In this document: positions 53,190 to 63,545 of the stretch, in pieces
Position numbering within the stretch: position 1 is the stretch's first letter
Layout of the letters: the number at the start of each line of letters is the position of its first letter
Source: Camelus bactrianus
Lineage: Eukaryota > Chordata > Mammalia > Artiodactyla > Camelidae
DNA length: 64,000 bases
Reading direction: 5' to 3'
NCBI RefSeq assembly: GCF_048773025.1
Contig: NC_133557.1
Coordinates: 15,764,001 to 15,828,000, forward strand
Notes under the pieces: model-generated
What the model saw: the letters and a program-made list of their open reading frames with translations, nothing else
Told to the model about the DNA's origin: nothing
Database searches by the model: none
Made by a program: the position numbers and the translations under genes

Positions 53190-53495
53190 GACCGTCTTCT
53201 AATATGCTTATTCATCATCTGTCTGTCCTTTGACATACCGGTTTTGACATGTCTTTTGCCTGTTTTCTATTTTATTTTATTTTTATTCCTTTGAGAGTAC
53301 TTTATATGGTCTAGATGTTAATCCTTTGTCATATATGTGGCTTTCAAATGTTTTCTCTCCGTCTGTAACTTGCCTTTTCATCCTCTTAACAGGATATTTC
53401 ACAGAGCAAAATTTTAGATTTTGCTGAGGTCCCATTTATGATGTTTTTCTTTTCCTAGATCATGCTTTTGGTGTTGAAACTATAGCCTTGGACCT
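53190..53495 (-). mobile_element. L1 fragment, antisense
   Basis: 'ttgagagtactttatatggt', 'ctagatgttaatcctttgtc', 'aaatgttttctctccgtctg', 'taacttgccttttcatcctc' and 'tgctgaggtcccatttatga' are antisense L1 3' region. Confidence 0.88.
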
Positions 53496-53499
53496 TCCA

Positions 53500-53680
53500 T
53501 TTGTTTTTGTCGATGGGGCTATGCTTGTCATTTACACATTACACATGACTGCTTTTACGTCGAGACTGCGGAGCTGAGTGTTTGGTGCAGACATCACGTG
53601 GCCCATGGGGTCGAACACATTTACCAAGTGGCTCTTTAAAAAAAAGTTTGCCAACATCTGATTTAGTACATAGTAACTAC
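53500..53680 (+). mobile_element. hAT-type MITE fragment, same family as 26260-26599
   Basis: 'gactgcttttacgtcgagac', 'tgcggagctgagtgtttggt', 'catcacgtggcccatggggt' and 'aaaaaagtttgccaacatct' match the right half of that element. Confidence 0.72.
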
Positions 53681-54409
53681 TTCACAATTATAAAAACTAA
53701 CTTGTAGACCACAGCCAATTGAAACATACTTAGAATTTTAATGGAAAAATAATATCAATTATACCTATATTTTATAGTTTAAAAACATCTTAACCTATAA
53801 TTACTTAAGAAAAGAATTTGAAAGGAAGAGAAAAATCAAACTGATTTGTTAGATTTGGGGAACTCTAAGAGGCTTTTCTTCCCCAAATTCCTTGTATTAA
53901 AAAAAAAAAAAGTTGCACAATAAAAGTTGCCATCTAAAAATGATGTCCCCTCTTAAAGAGTTCAGGAATTCCAGTCCTCTCTGGGGATGGTCGTGTCTCC
54001 AGTGAGAACCCCACAGGTGGTTAGGAAGCCCCCTGCCTGCGCCGTTGTCCGTGGGGTGAAGCCGTGCTCTGATTGAAGAGCTTAATGAAGTCTTTTTTTT
54101 CCTCTCCTTCCAGCCACTTCAGGCAGAGCCAAAGCGTTTCTGGCTGCAGGGCTCAGGCTTATTAGAAATGCGAAATGAATATCTAATAGTAGGCTTTTTA
54201 ATAGAGCCGTACTTAGCTGTCAAAAGTGGATTTATGTCAGCACATTGATTTGTTGCTGAAGACAGGCAGAGTTTGTATTTCTGATGAGACTGAGACTATA
54301 AGACTGTGGTTAATAGTTTTATTTCTGTTGTATTGCACATGCCTTAAATGTCCTGCACACACACATAATATATATATTTTTTCCCCAAAGGGGATTTTTA
54401 AGTATGTGT
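53681..54409. other. Repeat-free block, candidate conserved non-coding sequence
   Basis: 53940-54260 reads like constrained non-coding DNA ('gattgaagagcttaatgaag', 'cttccagccacttcaggcag', 'gaatatctaatagtaggctt'). There is a splice-acceptor-like 'ttttttttcctctccttccag' at 54094-54114, but no donor-bounded open exon follows. Confidence 0.35.

Positions 54410-54445
<36 letters not shown>
54410..54445. repeat. (CA)n microsatellite
   Basis: About 17 CA units following 'gtatgtgtga'. Confidence 0.95.
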
Positions 54446-54449
<4 letters not shown>

Positions 54450-55499
54450 CACTATGAAGACCAAACAAAATTTCTGTGGGCTGAATGTGTCCCTCAGGCT
54501 GAAAGCTTTAAACCTTTGCCCTAGAAAATAGTTTGGAATGAATTTGTCAGTGTGACTACCTAGCAGACACATTACATCCTTGAACCAGACGCAGTATTTT
54601 TTGCTACTAAACTATTGAACATCGTACAAGCCATGGGTGGGCTGTTACACCGAGTCCATGCTGATTAGGGTTTTTTGTTTGTTGTGTCCTGTGTGATGTG
54701 GAGATACGTGACAGTGGCTGCCTATTGTGAGTTCACAGGATTTTACAATTTGAAGAGGCCTGAACAGCCATGCTCAGAGCTCCTCCCTGGGTGGGCCTTT
54801 TCTCCGTAGTATCTTGGATAAGTGGCAGTCCAGCTATGAAGAATGTGCATCCAATACAGATGTGTGTCCAATATAGGGGAACTCAGCACCTTGCAAGGTG
54901 GTTCAGTTCATTACAAAGCACTTCACTTACCTGAGAAGTTTTTTACTGTATTAAACAAATCCAATTTCCCTGGTAAGTATTCTTACTGACCCTTTGGAAT
55001 TCTCCAACAGTATCTAATTCCTCTTCTGCTTGATGGCGCTAATTATTTCAATAAAGTTACCAAAAGATCTTAAGTCTTACGAACTCCCTGCAAAATGGCA
55101 GTAGTTCCTTCATGGTTTCCAGATGCTTCATCTATCCCAAAGTGATGCTGGGGGTTAGCAACAGCTATTTGGAAATGTACATAGAATGCTCCGGAGTCCT
55201 ACGGCCCCCCCAGGGCACTAGCAGCGGAGGAGGAAACAGCCACATGGCTGCAGACTCTGTAGACGGAGTCCAAGGCTGACGCTGATGCCCAGCTTCCTCC
55301 TCACGTGAGCGTCTCATGGAGAGCGTGCTACCATCGGCTTAAATTCCTTGGCTGTTTCACCCACATTTTCCTTAGCTGTATTTTCCTGTCCGTCTTTTAC
55401 AACTGACAGACCTAGGTGTGGTAATTTATGTTTCTATCATCCGCTTTCAATGTGTTAGATCTGAACCATTCTTCCAACTCATTTAAGTATTCTTTTAAC
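54446..55499. other. 1 kb of unique sequence, no gene seen
   Basis: Nothing recognised. Confidence 0.4.
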
Positions 55500-55580
55500 T
55501 TGTTCATTCAGTCAACGAAGATATACCAAGCACTCAATTCTTTTGCCAAGTACTGAAAATACAACGGTGCAGGGACTCGG
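55500..55580 (-). mobile_element. L2 LINE 3' end fragment
   Basis: 'ttgttcattcagtcaacgaa' and 'gccaagtactgaaaatacaa' are the reversed L2 terminus. Confidence 0.62.
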
Positions 55581-55734
55581 AGATTAATTCCAGTTATTCA
55601 CCATTTGCACTGCCACTTCAAGATTTGTATCATCTGTGACTGTGATGAGCATAAATTAGTGTGACAAAATGACCAAGTGAGATGATATCACAGTATAAAA
55701 AAGATGTTTAATTTGAGACTCTTAATCTGATTCA
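55581..55734. other. Unique sequence
   Basis: Nothing recognised. Confidence 0.4.
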
Positions 55735-55945
55735 TCAGATGAACACATTAGAGAGGGATCTTTCCTCTCACTCTCCTGTCACCTGCCGGTGATTTCCATT
55801 GACCAGCTCCCACTGAAATCCAGAGGGTAAGAGATCCCAGGGCTGAAGTCCAAGGAGGTCAGCATCCCAAAGCCCAGGGAAGGATGGAGAAAGGCAAAGA
55901 ATGGGTTTGGAGGCAAAAGGAGAATGACCAGCTCACAACAGACGC
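55735..55945 (+). mobile_element. Unclassified ancient repeat
   Basis: 'ctctcctgtcacctgccggt', 'ccactgaaatccagagggta', 'gtccaaggaggtcagcatcc' and 'ggaggcaaaaggagaatgac' recur as a mammalian repeat whose family I cannot name. Confidence 0.4.
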
Positions 55946-56387
55946 TCTCCACCGGGATTTTGTGGTGGAAAGTCCATTTTCAGACTCCATTCACTGCTGA
56001 GAACCAATGCTGAGGAAAAGGTGCCTTCTGTATCTCCACCTGATAGGGACTAGACCAGAACAGAGCCTTCTGGAAAAGAGTCTCAGTGTCTAGTGCTGAA
56101 CTGGCTTGGGGAAGGCAGGGTCTGATCTGAAAATGAGTCCTAAACAAAAGTGAGGGGCTGAAGATTTGCCTTGTTAGTATAGCTGTGTACTCTGAGCAAC
56201 CAAATGTGATCTTTTGAAATGTCATTTTATCGTATACCAGCGTAGCCAGGTGACTCCAATGAATAGGAGTCACTGAATCGGATGTGTGCTTTATCCTCAT
56301 TCCATTCTCCTTCCTAAGCCTGCATGGACCACTGGGTGAGAGAGCTTTCTGAGTGAATTATCTTCATTTGGAGTTCAGCTCCATCAT
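55946..56387. other. Unique sequence, no gene seen
   Basis: The 106-codon minus-strand frame at 55980-56300 has no domain. Confidence 0.4.
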
Positions 56388-56530
56388 GAAATGAATATTT
56401 GAGGGCCTGCTCAGTGTGCAAAGACGCTGCCTGGGCACAATGAGAATACAGCAATGAATGAGACAGTCCTCATCTTCGAGACCTTCCAGCTCAGAAGAGA
56501 AAGAAAACAAGTTCAAAAGAAGCTACAGTG
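56388..56530 (-). mobile_element. L2 LINE 3' end
   Basis: 'gaatatttgagggcctgctc', 'agtgtgcaaagacgctgcct' and 'gcaatgaatgagacagtcct' are the reversed L2 end. Confidence 0.72.
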
Positions 56531-58089
56531 CGAGGCTGAATTTACGTTCTCCCCCACTCTTCTCTTCTTCCAAGTTGCTTCTCTCTACGGACGGTATACT
56601 TGCTGTCCGTCTTTTTGTGTTTGATGTCTCGATTCTCTTGGCAAACCTTCCATTAGAGGGACTATGATTTTATGTTTCAGGAAAGTAGAAGCAGGAGGGA
56701 GTTTAAATAGCAGCATGTTGTTGTTCAGCAGGAGGCCTCTTCCTTAACTACATCATGTTTTTGCTGAGTAGGGTGGCATTCAGAATATGGGTACTTCCTA
56801 GTGTCAAACTGAGTAGCTTCACGCCGGGAGAAGTACCATTAGCACAACCAGAGACCAGTGCAGATTTATAAAGTGTGATCAGTGTAATTCTCTGCACATT
56901 AGCTTGAAGCACATGACTTATGGCATTTAATGCCTATAGCTCCAGACTCACGCAGGGACCTTAGTCAGAGGATGCAATTCTGCCTTCAGCTATATCTTCA
57001 CGGCAACAGAATCCACCCATTCAGAAAGAAAGGAAGTATGAAGGGGAAGAGGGAGTTTTTTGGGAAGGGGAGCTTTTGCAGTGAGCTCTGCTCTGCCTGA
57101 ATCTTTCTTAGAGGCTAATTATTAGTAGCTTCAAGTACAATGGATATGATGTGTAGATTCTCTGATCTCAGAATCCAATGACACCGTACCCTTAACTACT
57201 TCCGTGTGCCCCCAAATTCTCTGGCTCTTCAGCTGTGGTCACCAGCCAGATACTCCAGCAGAAAAAGTCCCAACTGGCTACAGGTTCATCCCAACCTGAG
57301 TAAGAGGGGCTGAGGCGTTCCAGCACACAGCAGGTCAGGTCTGACATTCACTGTTGTTGTTTGCGTTACCATGAACCTAAGTCCTAGGGTATCTGGATTG
57401 TGACTGTGCCCCTTATGAGCTCCCTGAATCTCAACCTGCCCACAGCCTGCCCTCTTGGCCCAGTCCAGGATCCCCTAAAAGTGGTCCTCAGAATAGCCTT
57501 AAATGGAATTTGGAAGAAAAAAATGGGGATTCCATGGTCAAAACCTTTCTGGAACTACTATACACCAGACTATACCTCCTCCCCTGAGGAAGCTAACCTG
57601 TATATTAAAGGCCTCTGAGAAGCCTTGTAATATGAAGAAGAAGGAAAAAACCACTTAGATTAAACTCACATTTACAAATTTATTTGCTCATATACTCCCC
57701 CTCCTTTTAGGGAAAATCATAACACGCTGGGTAGAAAGGCACACGCAATCAGACATTGGTTGCTGCTGGCTTTTGAGGACTGGCTGTGAACCCTGATGCT
57801 TTCAGAATGGGGGTTCCAGTGCGGCCTTCAGTGACTGCCCATCGCAGTCAGCCCCCGCTTCCGTGAGCTTCTGCGGACACCCGCCCAGCAGCAGCTCTTC
57901 AGCGAACACCCTGAAGTGTTGGCACTGGGCGGGCGCTGCAGCCGGACACCACAGGCAGGAAGCAAGCTCGAGGCGATGCCGTGAGCGGTGGTTTCCATGG
58001 ACATCACCCAGGCCCCAGATCCCAGAGGCCCACACAGGCATCTGCATCTATTTTTCCACTCTGCTTGCTTCTTCAGGCCCAAGCTGGGG
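56531..58089. other. 1.56 kb mostly unique, no gene seen
   Basis: 57440-57640 ('aagtggtcctcagaatagcc', 'ggattccatggtcaaaacct') faintly resembles a hAT MITE. 57802-58050 is GC-rich and open on both strands but has no domain. Confidence 0.4.
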
Positions 58090-58225
58090 TCTGGGGATTC
58101 CCATCTGGGCTCTGCCGCTAATGGTTTATGTGACCTTAGGGCAGTTACTTAACCTTGGGGTCCTGTTTCCTCAGCTGTAAAATGAGGGCGTTGCATCGGG
58201 TGGTCCCGAAGGGCCGGCCAGCTCT
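58090..58225 (+). mobile_element. MIR SINE
   Basis: 'ctgccgctaatggtttatgt', 'gaccttagggcagttactta', 'tgtttcctcagctgtaaaat' and 'gagggcgttgcatcgggtgg' are sense MIR. Confidence 0.88.
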
Positions 58226-58435
58226 GCCCCTCTGTGGATTTTGCAAGCTCAAAATTGTGTGTTCCCTCTCCCCGCCTCGATGCCTTCATCCTGCAAACAG
58301 GAGGAGCACAGGCCTCTAAAAAGCGAAGTGGTCTGCAGAATGGATGGATGCAGGACTGCTTAAGCTGGAATCCCAGTTCCCGCCTGCACTTGCACCTCGT
58401 TTCAATCTGAACCTGAAGTCTGCTTCTTCAAACAT
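58226..58435. other. Unique sequence
   Basis: Nothing recognised. Confidence 0.4.
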
Positions 58436-58557
58436 GTGGAAGAAGCAAACAAAATCAAAGATCCCAGCGAGAAGCTGGCCACAGTGAAGCCCGAGCCTTC
58501 AGCAGCTGGTCTAAACGGGAAGAATCAAGAGGCTGCCAGGAAAAGTGAAAGAAAAAG
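58436..58557 (+). pseudogene. Coding-like block of unknown origin, possible exon or gene remnant
   Basis: This stretch has protein-like codon use: GAG, AAG, CTG, GTG and GCC codons dominate, as in mammalian exons. From the ATG at 58436 it reads MEEANKIKDPSEKL, then a Lys/Glu/Ala/Pro-rich segment ending ARKSERKR, a hydrophilic composition typical of a disordered or nuclear protein. The likeness ends at about 58557, where MIR sequence begins; the frame continues by chance to 58627. No clear splice acceptor precedes it and no poly(A) tail follows. I do not recognise the protein. It may be a truncated processed pseudogene, a lone exon, or chance. Confidence 0.25.
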
Positions 58558-58642
58558 GTCGGGTTTGAATCCCGGCACGCGCCGTTTAACCTCATTTGAT
58601 CTCAGCATCTTCATCGTTAACTCCTAGCTCACCGGGTCATCC
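58558..58642 (+). mobile_element. MIR SINE fragment
   Basis: 'gtcgggtttgaatcccggca' and 'cctcatttgatctcagcatc' then 'ttcatcgttaactcctagc' are sense MIR. A second MIR follows at once. Confidence 0.6.
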
Positions 58643-58649
58643 TGAGGGT

Positions 58650-58860
58650 GTAATGAGCAGCGAAGCCGTGGAGGCAGACAACCTGGGTCACAGCTCTGCT
58701 CTGCTACTCACCGACCGTGACCTTGAGTAAGTTCTTTACCTAGCCTGTGCCTGTCTTCCACCTTCTAGGGTTGTGTGAGGATCAAAGAGATAATCCAATG
58801 CCCCTTGTTCGGGTTAATCACCCAATACGTATTAGGCGATGACCAGCAATAGAATCACTG
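58650..58860 (+). mobile_element. MIR SINE
   Basis: 'gccgtggaggcagacaacct', 'gctctgctactcaccgaccg', 'accttgagtaagttctttac' and 'ggttgtgtgaggatcaaaga' are sense MIR, tandem to the preceding piece. Confidence 0.85.
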
Positions 58861-59744
58861 TTGTCGCTTTGCTACGACTGTTATTGCTGTTTGATCAATA
58901 AATACTGGTTCTCTCCACCTATCTTTATTCTGTTTTGTACTTTCCCAGCTTCCTAGAGTGTTGGGCATCCTTGTCCAGTTTCTTGTTTAAAATGGAAGTT
59001 TGGCCAGGTGCCCCAGGGAGATCTTGACATAAACCAAACCAAACAAAAACATAGCCTGATTTCTCGAGTCACCTGAAAGTTTCTTTTATAAACAAACCCA
59101 TTTCTTCAGTCATCTTTGGTTCCATTTAACTTGGTATTTGTCTGTGTGTTTTAGTCTCAGCAGGAAAACCAGGCAGGGGGAGGTAAAGTCCAGGGGCTTC
59201 CTCCTTGCATCTGTCTAAGCCCACAGCACAGAGGGCCGGGCAGGCAGAGGGGCCTCCAACTCTGGGGTGGAGAGGAGGTGGGACCCTACATACTCTTCTG
59301 CCCCAGCGAGCAGGTTTGCCCCGCCCATGTTGCTCAGTAAAGACCTGCCAAGTGACAAGTGACACACTGTATGGAAATAGGAACAGTGGCATTAGCGGCT
59401 GTTCCAATGGCAGCGTGGGTAGTGGGGCGGGCCAGCCCCGGCAGAGTGACGGCTGTGGTACCCAACATTGTCAGCGCAGAGTTCCCGGTGCCTGCCCACA
59501 TTTGTGCACCCTGTCACTGCAGGGTGACAAGCCCAAACACAAGGGGCCTCTCTTTCTTATGCTAATGCTCCGTGATGACAGCTTCACCAGGTGTGACAGC
59601 CACCACTGGTGGCCTCCACCTCCAAGGCTGGGTTTCCCACCCCGGGCCCCAGTGCTGGGCCTGATTTGGGATGGAGTCAGCTCAGGACAGACACCCTTCC
59701 GCCAGGCATGAAGGGCTCAGGCTCACAGGTAGCTGAGCCTCTGC
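58861..59744. other. About 0.9 kb unique sequence, no gene established
   Basis: A 168-codon plus-strand frame (59205-59711) and a 93-codon minus-strand frame (59126-59407) overlap. The former is Gly/Pro/Cys-rich without recognisable domain, so it is not called. Confidence 0.4.
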
Positions 59745-60261
59745 AGCATGGATGCTGACTTGGCTCTGCCCACAAGGCCATCTTGTCCCTGTCCTCCAGG
59801 TCTCCATCTCCGTCTCCTGCCCCCTTGTGGTCTAACCACTCTGACCTCAGCAGTCTTCCTTGTTCTTAAACATGCCCAAACCTTCCTTGTTCCTGGCCTT
59901 TCCCCTTGTTGTTCCTTCTGCCTGGAGACCTTTGACCTTTGCTGTTTCCTTAGTTGACTCATCCCTGTCCTTCAGGACTCTAGTTAATGTCACCTCCTTC
60001 CCTGACCATCCCGGCCCATATCACTAGCCCTGCATTCTCCCCTTCACATCACACTGTTTATGTCCTAGCTGATAATGATTTCAGTCTTCAGTGATCTTGT
60101 CTTGCTGATGCATTGCTTGCTGATCTGTCTTTCTCCACCAGCAAAGCAGCTCCTTAAAGGCAGGAGTCCTGTCTGGCTTGTTCACAGCCCTATGCCAGCA
60201 TCTAGTCCCAGTGCCTGGGGCATAATAGCTACTCGATGAGCACAAGTTGAATGAATAAAGA
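59745..60261 (+). mobile_element. L2 LINE 3' part, long copy
   Basis: 'ttgttccttctgcctggaga', 'gtccttcaggactctagtta', 'atgtcacctccttccctgac', 'gcaaagcagctccttaaagg', 'cccagtgcctggggcataat' and 'gagcacaagttgaatgaata' show a long sense L2 ending where an L1 begins. Confidence 0.92.
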
Positions 60262-60770
60262 TCTGCACAGAGGAAATATCTATACAATGGACTACTACTT
60301 TGCCATAAAAAAGAATGAAATAATGCCATTTGCAGCCACCTGGATGGACCTAGAGATGATCATACTAAATGAAATAAGTAGAGGAATACAAATATCATAT
60401 GATATCACTTAGATGTGGAATCTAAAAAAAAAAAAAGTGACACAAATGAACTTATTTACAAAATGGAAACGACTCACAGACATAGAAAACAAACTTATGG
60501 TTACCCAAGGAGAAAGGGGGTGAGGGAAGGATAAATTAAGAGTTTGGGATTAGCAGATACAAGTATTATATATAAAATAGATAAACAACAAGGTCTTACT
60601 GTTTAGCACAGGGAACTGTACTCAATATCCTGTAATAAACCATAATGGAAAATAACATGAAAAAGAATATATATATACATACATGTGTGTAACTCTATCA
60701 CTTTGCTGCACATCAGAAACTAACACAACATTGTAAATCAACTGAACTGTACTTCAATTAAAAAAATATG
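60262..60770 (+). mobile_element. L1 3' end, relatively young, 5'-truncated, with A-rich tail
   Basis: 'ctatacaatggactactact', 'ttgccataaaaaagaatgaa', 'gcagccacctggatggacct', 'gatatcacttagatgtggaa', 'actgtttagcacagggaact' and 'cagaaactaacacaacattg', then 'actgtacttcaattaaaaaa'. This is the best-preserved L1 in the window and resembles cetartiodactyl L1 3' ends. It is joined directly to the L2 terminus. Confidence 0.95.
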
Positions 60771-61867
60771 CATGGATGAAAATGTTTCTATCCGTAACTG
60801 AAGCTCACCAAGCCAAAATTTTCAAACGTGGACCCATGACCTCAAGGGTACACACCAATCTTAGAAAAGCCCCCCAAATAATTCCACTGAACTTCTATTA
60901 GAGCAGAAAGACTTTCCTTTCTGCCAACTTTTCTGTTCTTGCACCGCCCTCTGCTTCTGCTGCTTTCTCAAGTCTTATCTGCCTGATCCTTTAACCCTGT
61001 TCTCTGCCGACTCAGAAGACAGCTAGTTGAATGTTTAACATTTACTCCCCCAAGCTGCTCCAGCCTGAGGGCTATGGGTAAAAATCATTTAAAAAATCTT
61101 GTTTTCTTTCTGAAAACTTGCAAGGATCTCTCTTTCTCTTTGAAGTTTGGGAATTTCACAAGACACGTCGAGTGTATGTCTTTTTTCATTAGTTCTGCCT
61201 GTGCTCAGTGAACTCTTTGCATTTGAAGACTAGACCAGCACGTGCTTCAATTCACAGTTTTCTTCTATTATTTGGTTATTGCTTTTCTCCCATCCATTTT
61301 CTGTTGTCCTTTTGGCTTCCCTGCTAATTACTTATAAAGACCCGCAGATCCATTCTCTAAGTCTCATCGTTTCATCCTTGAATCTCTTTTAAAAATTTTC
61401 TTACACATTTATGTGTTTGTGTTTGCACTGATGTGTAGGATGTTTCTTCCACTTCTTCTAAGTGGTCTTTCCAAACACAAACTCAGATCTCAGGAGTGAC
61501 TCTCTGCTTTTTCAAAACTTCCATTAAATTTTAAAATTTTGAAACTATTTTCTCCTACAAAGCCTTTCTCTTGCTTCAATGATGTCTCTTTGAGAATGAT
61601 CCTTTCCTACTAAAATGTTCCTTGTTTTTTTGTCCCTGATTATTCCAATTCTTCTGCCTCAATACAAGCCACCTCTTCCAAGTTTTTGGCATGGAAGACC
61701 TCGCTCTCAAATTGAGTGTCTTTGAGACTCAGTTTTAATTTTAATTTTTTTCTCAATTAAAAATTTTAATATGGTATACATAAATATAACCCACATAAGT
61801 ACAGACATCTTCATTGCTTTTTAAGGCTGTAAATAATCTTGAACCAAAAAGTTGAATGGATTTTGAT
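60771..61867. other. 1.1 kb AT-rich, mostly unassigned, no gene seen
   Basis: 61190-61380 ('gcttcaattcacagttttct', 'gcttttctcccatccatttt') may be very old repeat sequence. 61735-61790 is a short AT-rich near-palindrome ('attttaattttaattttttt', 'ctcaattaaaaattttaata'). Confidence 0.4.
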
Positions 61868-61960
61868 ATACTCATTTACTCAAGAAATATGAGTACCTGT
61901 TGTGGGCCAAGCCTGAAGATTACAGATTATGGGGAACAGCAGAGAATGAGATAAAGCCAC
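61868..61960 (-). mobile_element. L2 LINE 3' end fragment
   Basis: 'atactcatttactcaagaaa', 'tacctgttgtgggccaagcc' and 'ggggaacagcagagaatgag' are the reversed L2 end, cut by an L1 tail. Confidence 0.65.
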
Positions 61961-61965
61961 TGCTT

Positions 61966-62180
61966 TCTTATTTATTGACTTATTGATTTATTGAAGTATA
62001 GTCAGTTACAATGTGTCAATTTCTGGTGTGCAGCATAATGTCCCTGTCATGCATATATATACATATATTCATTTTCATATTCTTTTCCATTAAAGGTTAT
62101 TACAAGATATTGATTATAGATCCCTGTGCTATACAGAAGAAATTTGTTTTTTATCTTTTTTATATATAATCATTAATATT
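61966..62180 (-). mobile_element. L1 3' end, 5'-truncated (camelid-like)
   Basis: 'tgaagtatagtcagttacaa', 'tgtgtcaatttctggtgtgc', 'agcataatgtccctgtcatg', 'ttacaagatattgattatag' and 'ccctgtgctatacagaagaa' form an antisense L1 3' UTR. Its 'gtcaatttctggtgt...agcataatg' form is one I associate with camelid L1. Confidence 0.9.
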
Positions 62181-62544
62181 CTAGACTTTCTAGATGGGGA
62201 GGCGGAAGGTAAAATGTTAACAATTTAACATTGAAAATAATTTCAGATAGTGATAAGGACAACGAAGGGAACAAAGCTGGGAGGTGAATGCCAGGGGTTG
62301 CAGTTTTGATGTGGGACTTGGGAGGCCTCCTTGGGGAGGGCACATGGGATCAGAGCCTGAATGGGCCTAATTCTTTGTGCCATTTCTTTCAGGAGGGTCA
62401 GAGCCTCAACATGCACATAGACTCATGGTGGCCCATCGGGACACATCAGAAGTTCCACTGGGTGGGCGAAATAGCAAGATCCTGGTCATTCATGAAAGAC
62501 ATTGCTCCTTTAAACAGATCAATCCTGAGTTCATTTCAAAATGT
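62181..62544. other. Unique sequence, no gene seen
   Basis: The 125-codon plus-strand frame (62288-62665) extends into a MIR and is not called. Confidence 0.4.
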
Positions 62545-62800
62545 TTATTACAATAATAATATTTTATTGAATATTGAATATCTAATATGTACCACGTGCC
62601 AGGGACCATGTACATTGTCCTGCATATATTTCTCATTGAACCCTGACAATAACACAATGAGCTGAGAACTAGTCAGAGCTCCACCCCACGCAGGAGGGCT
62701 CTGAAGTTAGAAATGCAGAGCTCAGTTGTCAACATGGTTGGTTACTAGCGGAATCAAGATTCAAATCCTGGTTTCCTGTTTCCAAAATTCACGCACTTGA
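62545..62800 (-). mobile_element. MIR SINE, decayed
   Basis: 'ataatattttattgaatatt', 'taccacgtgccagggaccat', 'ccctgacaataacacaatga' and 'agattcaaatcctggtttcc' follow reversed MIR. Confidence 0.68.
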
Positions 62801-62814
62801 CTAGGAGGCAAATA

Positions 62815-63545
62815 CACTTTCGCTAGGCCTGGAGATACAAGAATAAATGGACATTCCCTGCTTGGAAGATGCTTATGGTCTTATGCAATAATAGATAGAT
62901 AGAAAATTATTATACCATGTGGTGAATGCTGGGGTCCAGGAAAGCATAAAACATAATAGGAGACCAGAGGAGAGTCATTTAACCTAACTGGCAGGCAGGT
63001 CCATAAAGAAGGTTTCTAGGAAGAGAGGATTCTGAACTTGCACCCAAAAGATGTGGAGGTGACCAAGGAGGGAAAAAACAGAGAAGGGCGTTCCTGGTAA
63101 AGGAATGAGCAGTAAACGATGTTGCTGAGGTGTGAATATTATTGAACTCTGGGAGGTTTAGTATTACTGGAGCATGAAAACTGGGGTAACCCTAAGCAAG
63201 AAGGGGTACTGTTTGTATACGTGTGATCATAATGTGTTGCACCCCACGTTAGGAAGTTTAGAATCTCTTCTGTAAAAAACAAGCATGTGAATGCTTTCCA
63301 ACAAACATCAAGGTAAGACTTATTTTAGATAAAATGCTCTGATGATCATTTTGAGGGTGAGTCTGAGGCAGAAGGACAGGACTGGGGTCAGAAGATCAGT
63401 TAGGAAGCAATGGTGGTGGTGGGCTTTCTTTGGTGGTCCAGGGAAGAGAAGATGATGATGGTCTCCTCTCAGGTAGTGGCAATAGGGATGGAGAAGAGGA
63501 GGAAGCTTGAAAGATGTTGATGAAAAATCAGCAGAGGGTGGTGCC
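62815..63545 (-). mobile_element. L2 LINE, long internal and 3' part
   Basis: 'ggcctggagatacaagaata', 'gaatgctggggtccaggaaa', 'agaaggtttctaggaagaga', 'gggcgttcctggtaaaggaa' and 'gtaggaagcaatggtggtgg'-like blocks follow the reversed L2 order over 700 bp. The 146-codon minus-strand frame here is a repeat artefact. Confidence 0.62.

Noticed and set aside
57440-57640. Possible hAT MITE
   Set aside because: Only a few words match. No terminal inverted repeats could be placed.
59205-59711. 168-codon plus-strand frame
   Set aside because: GC-rich sequence open on both strands. Low-complexity Gly/Pro/Cys-rich peptide with no recognisable domain.
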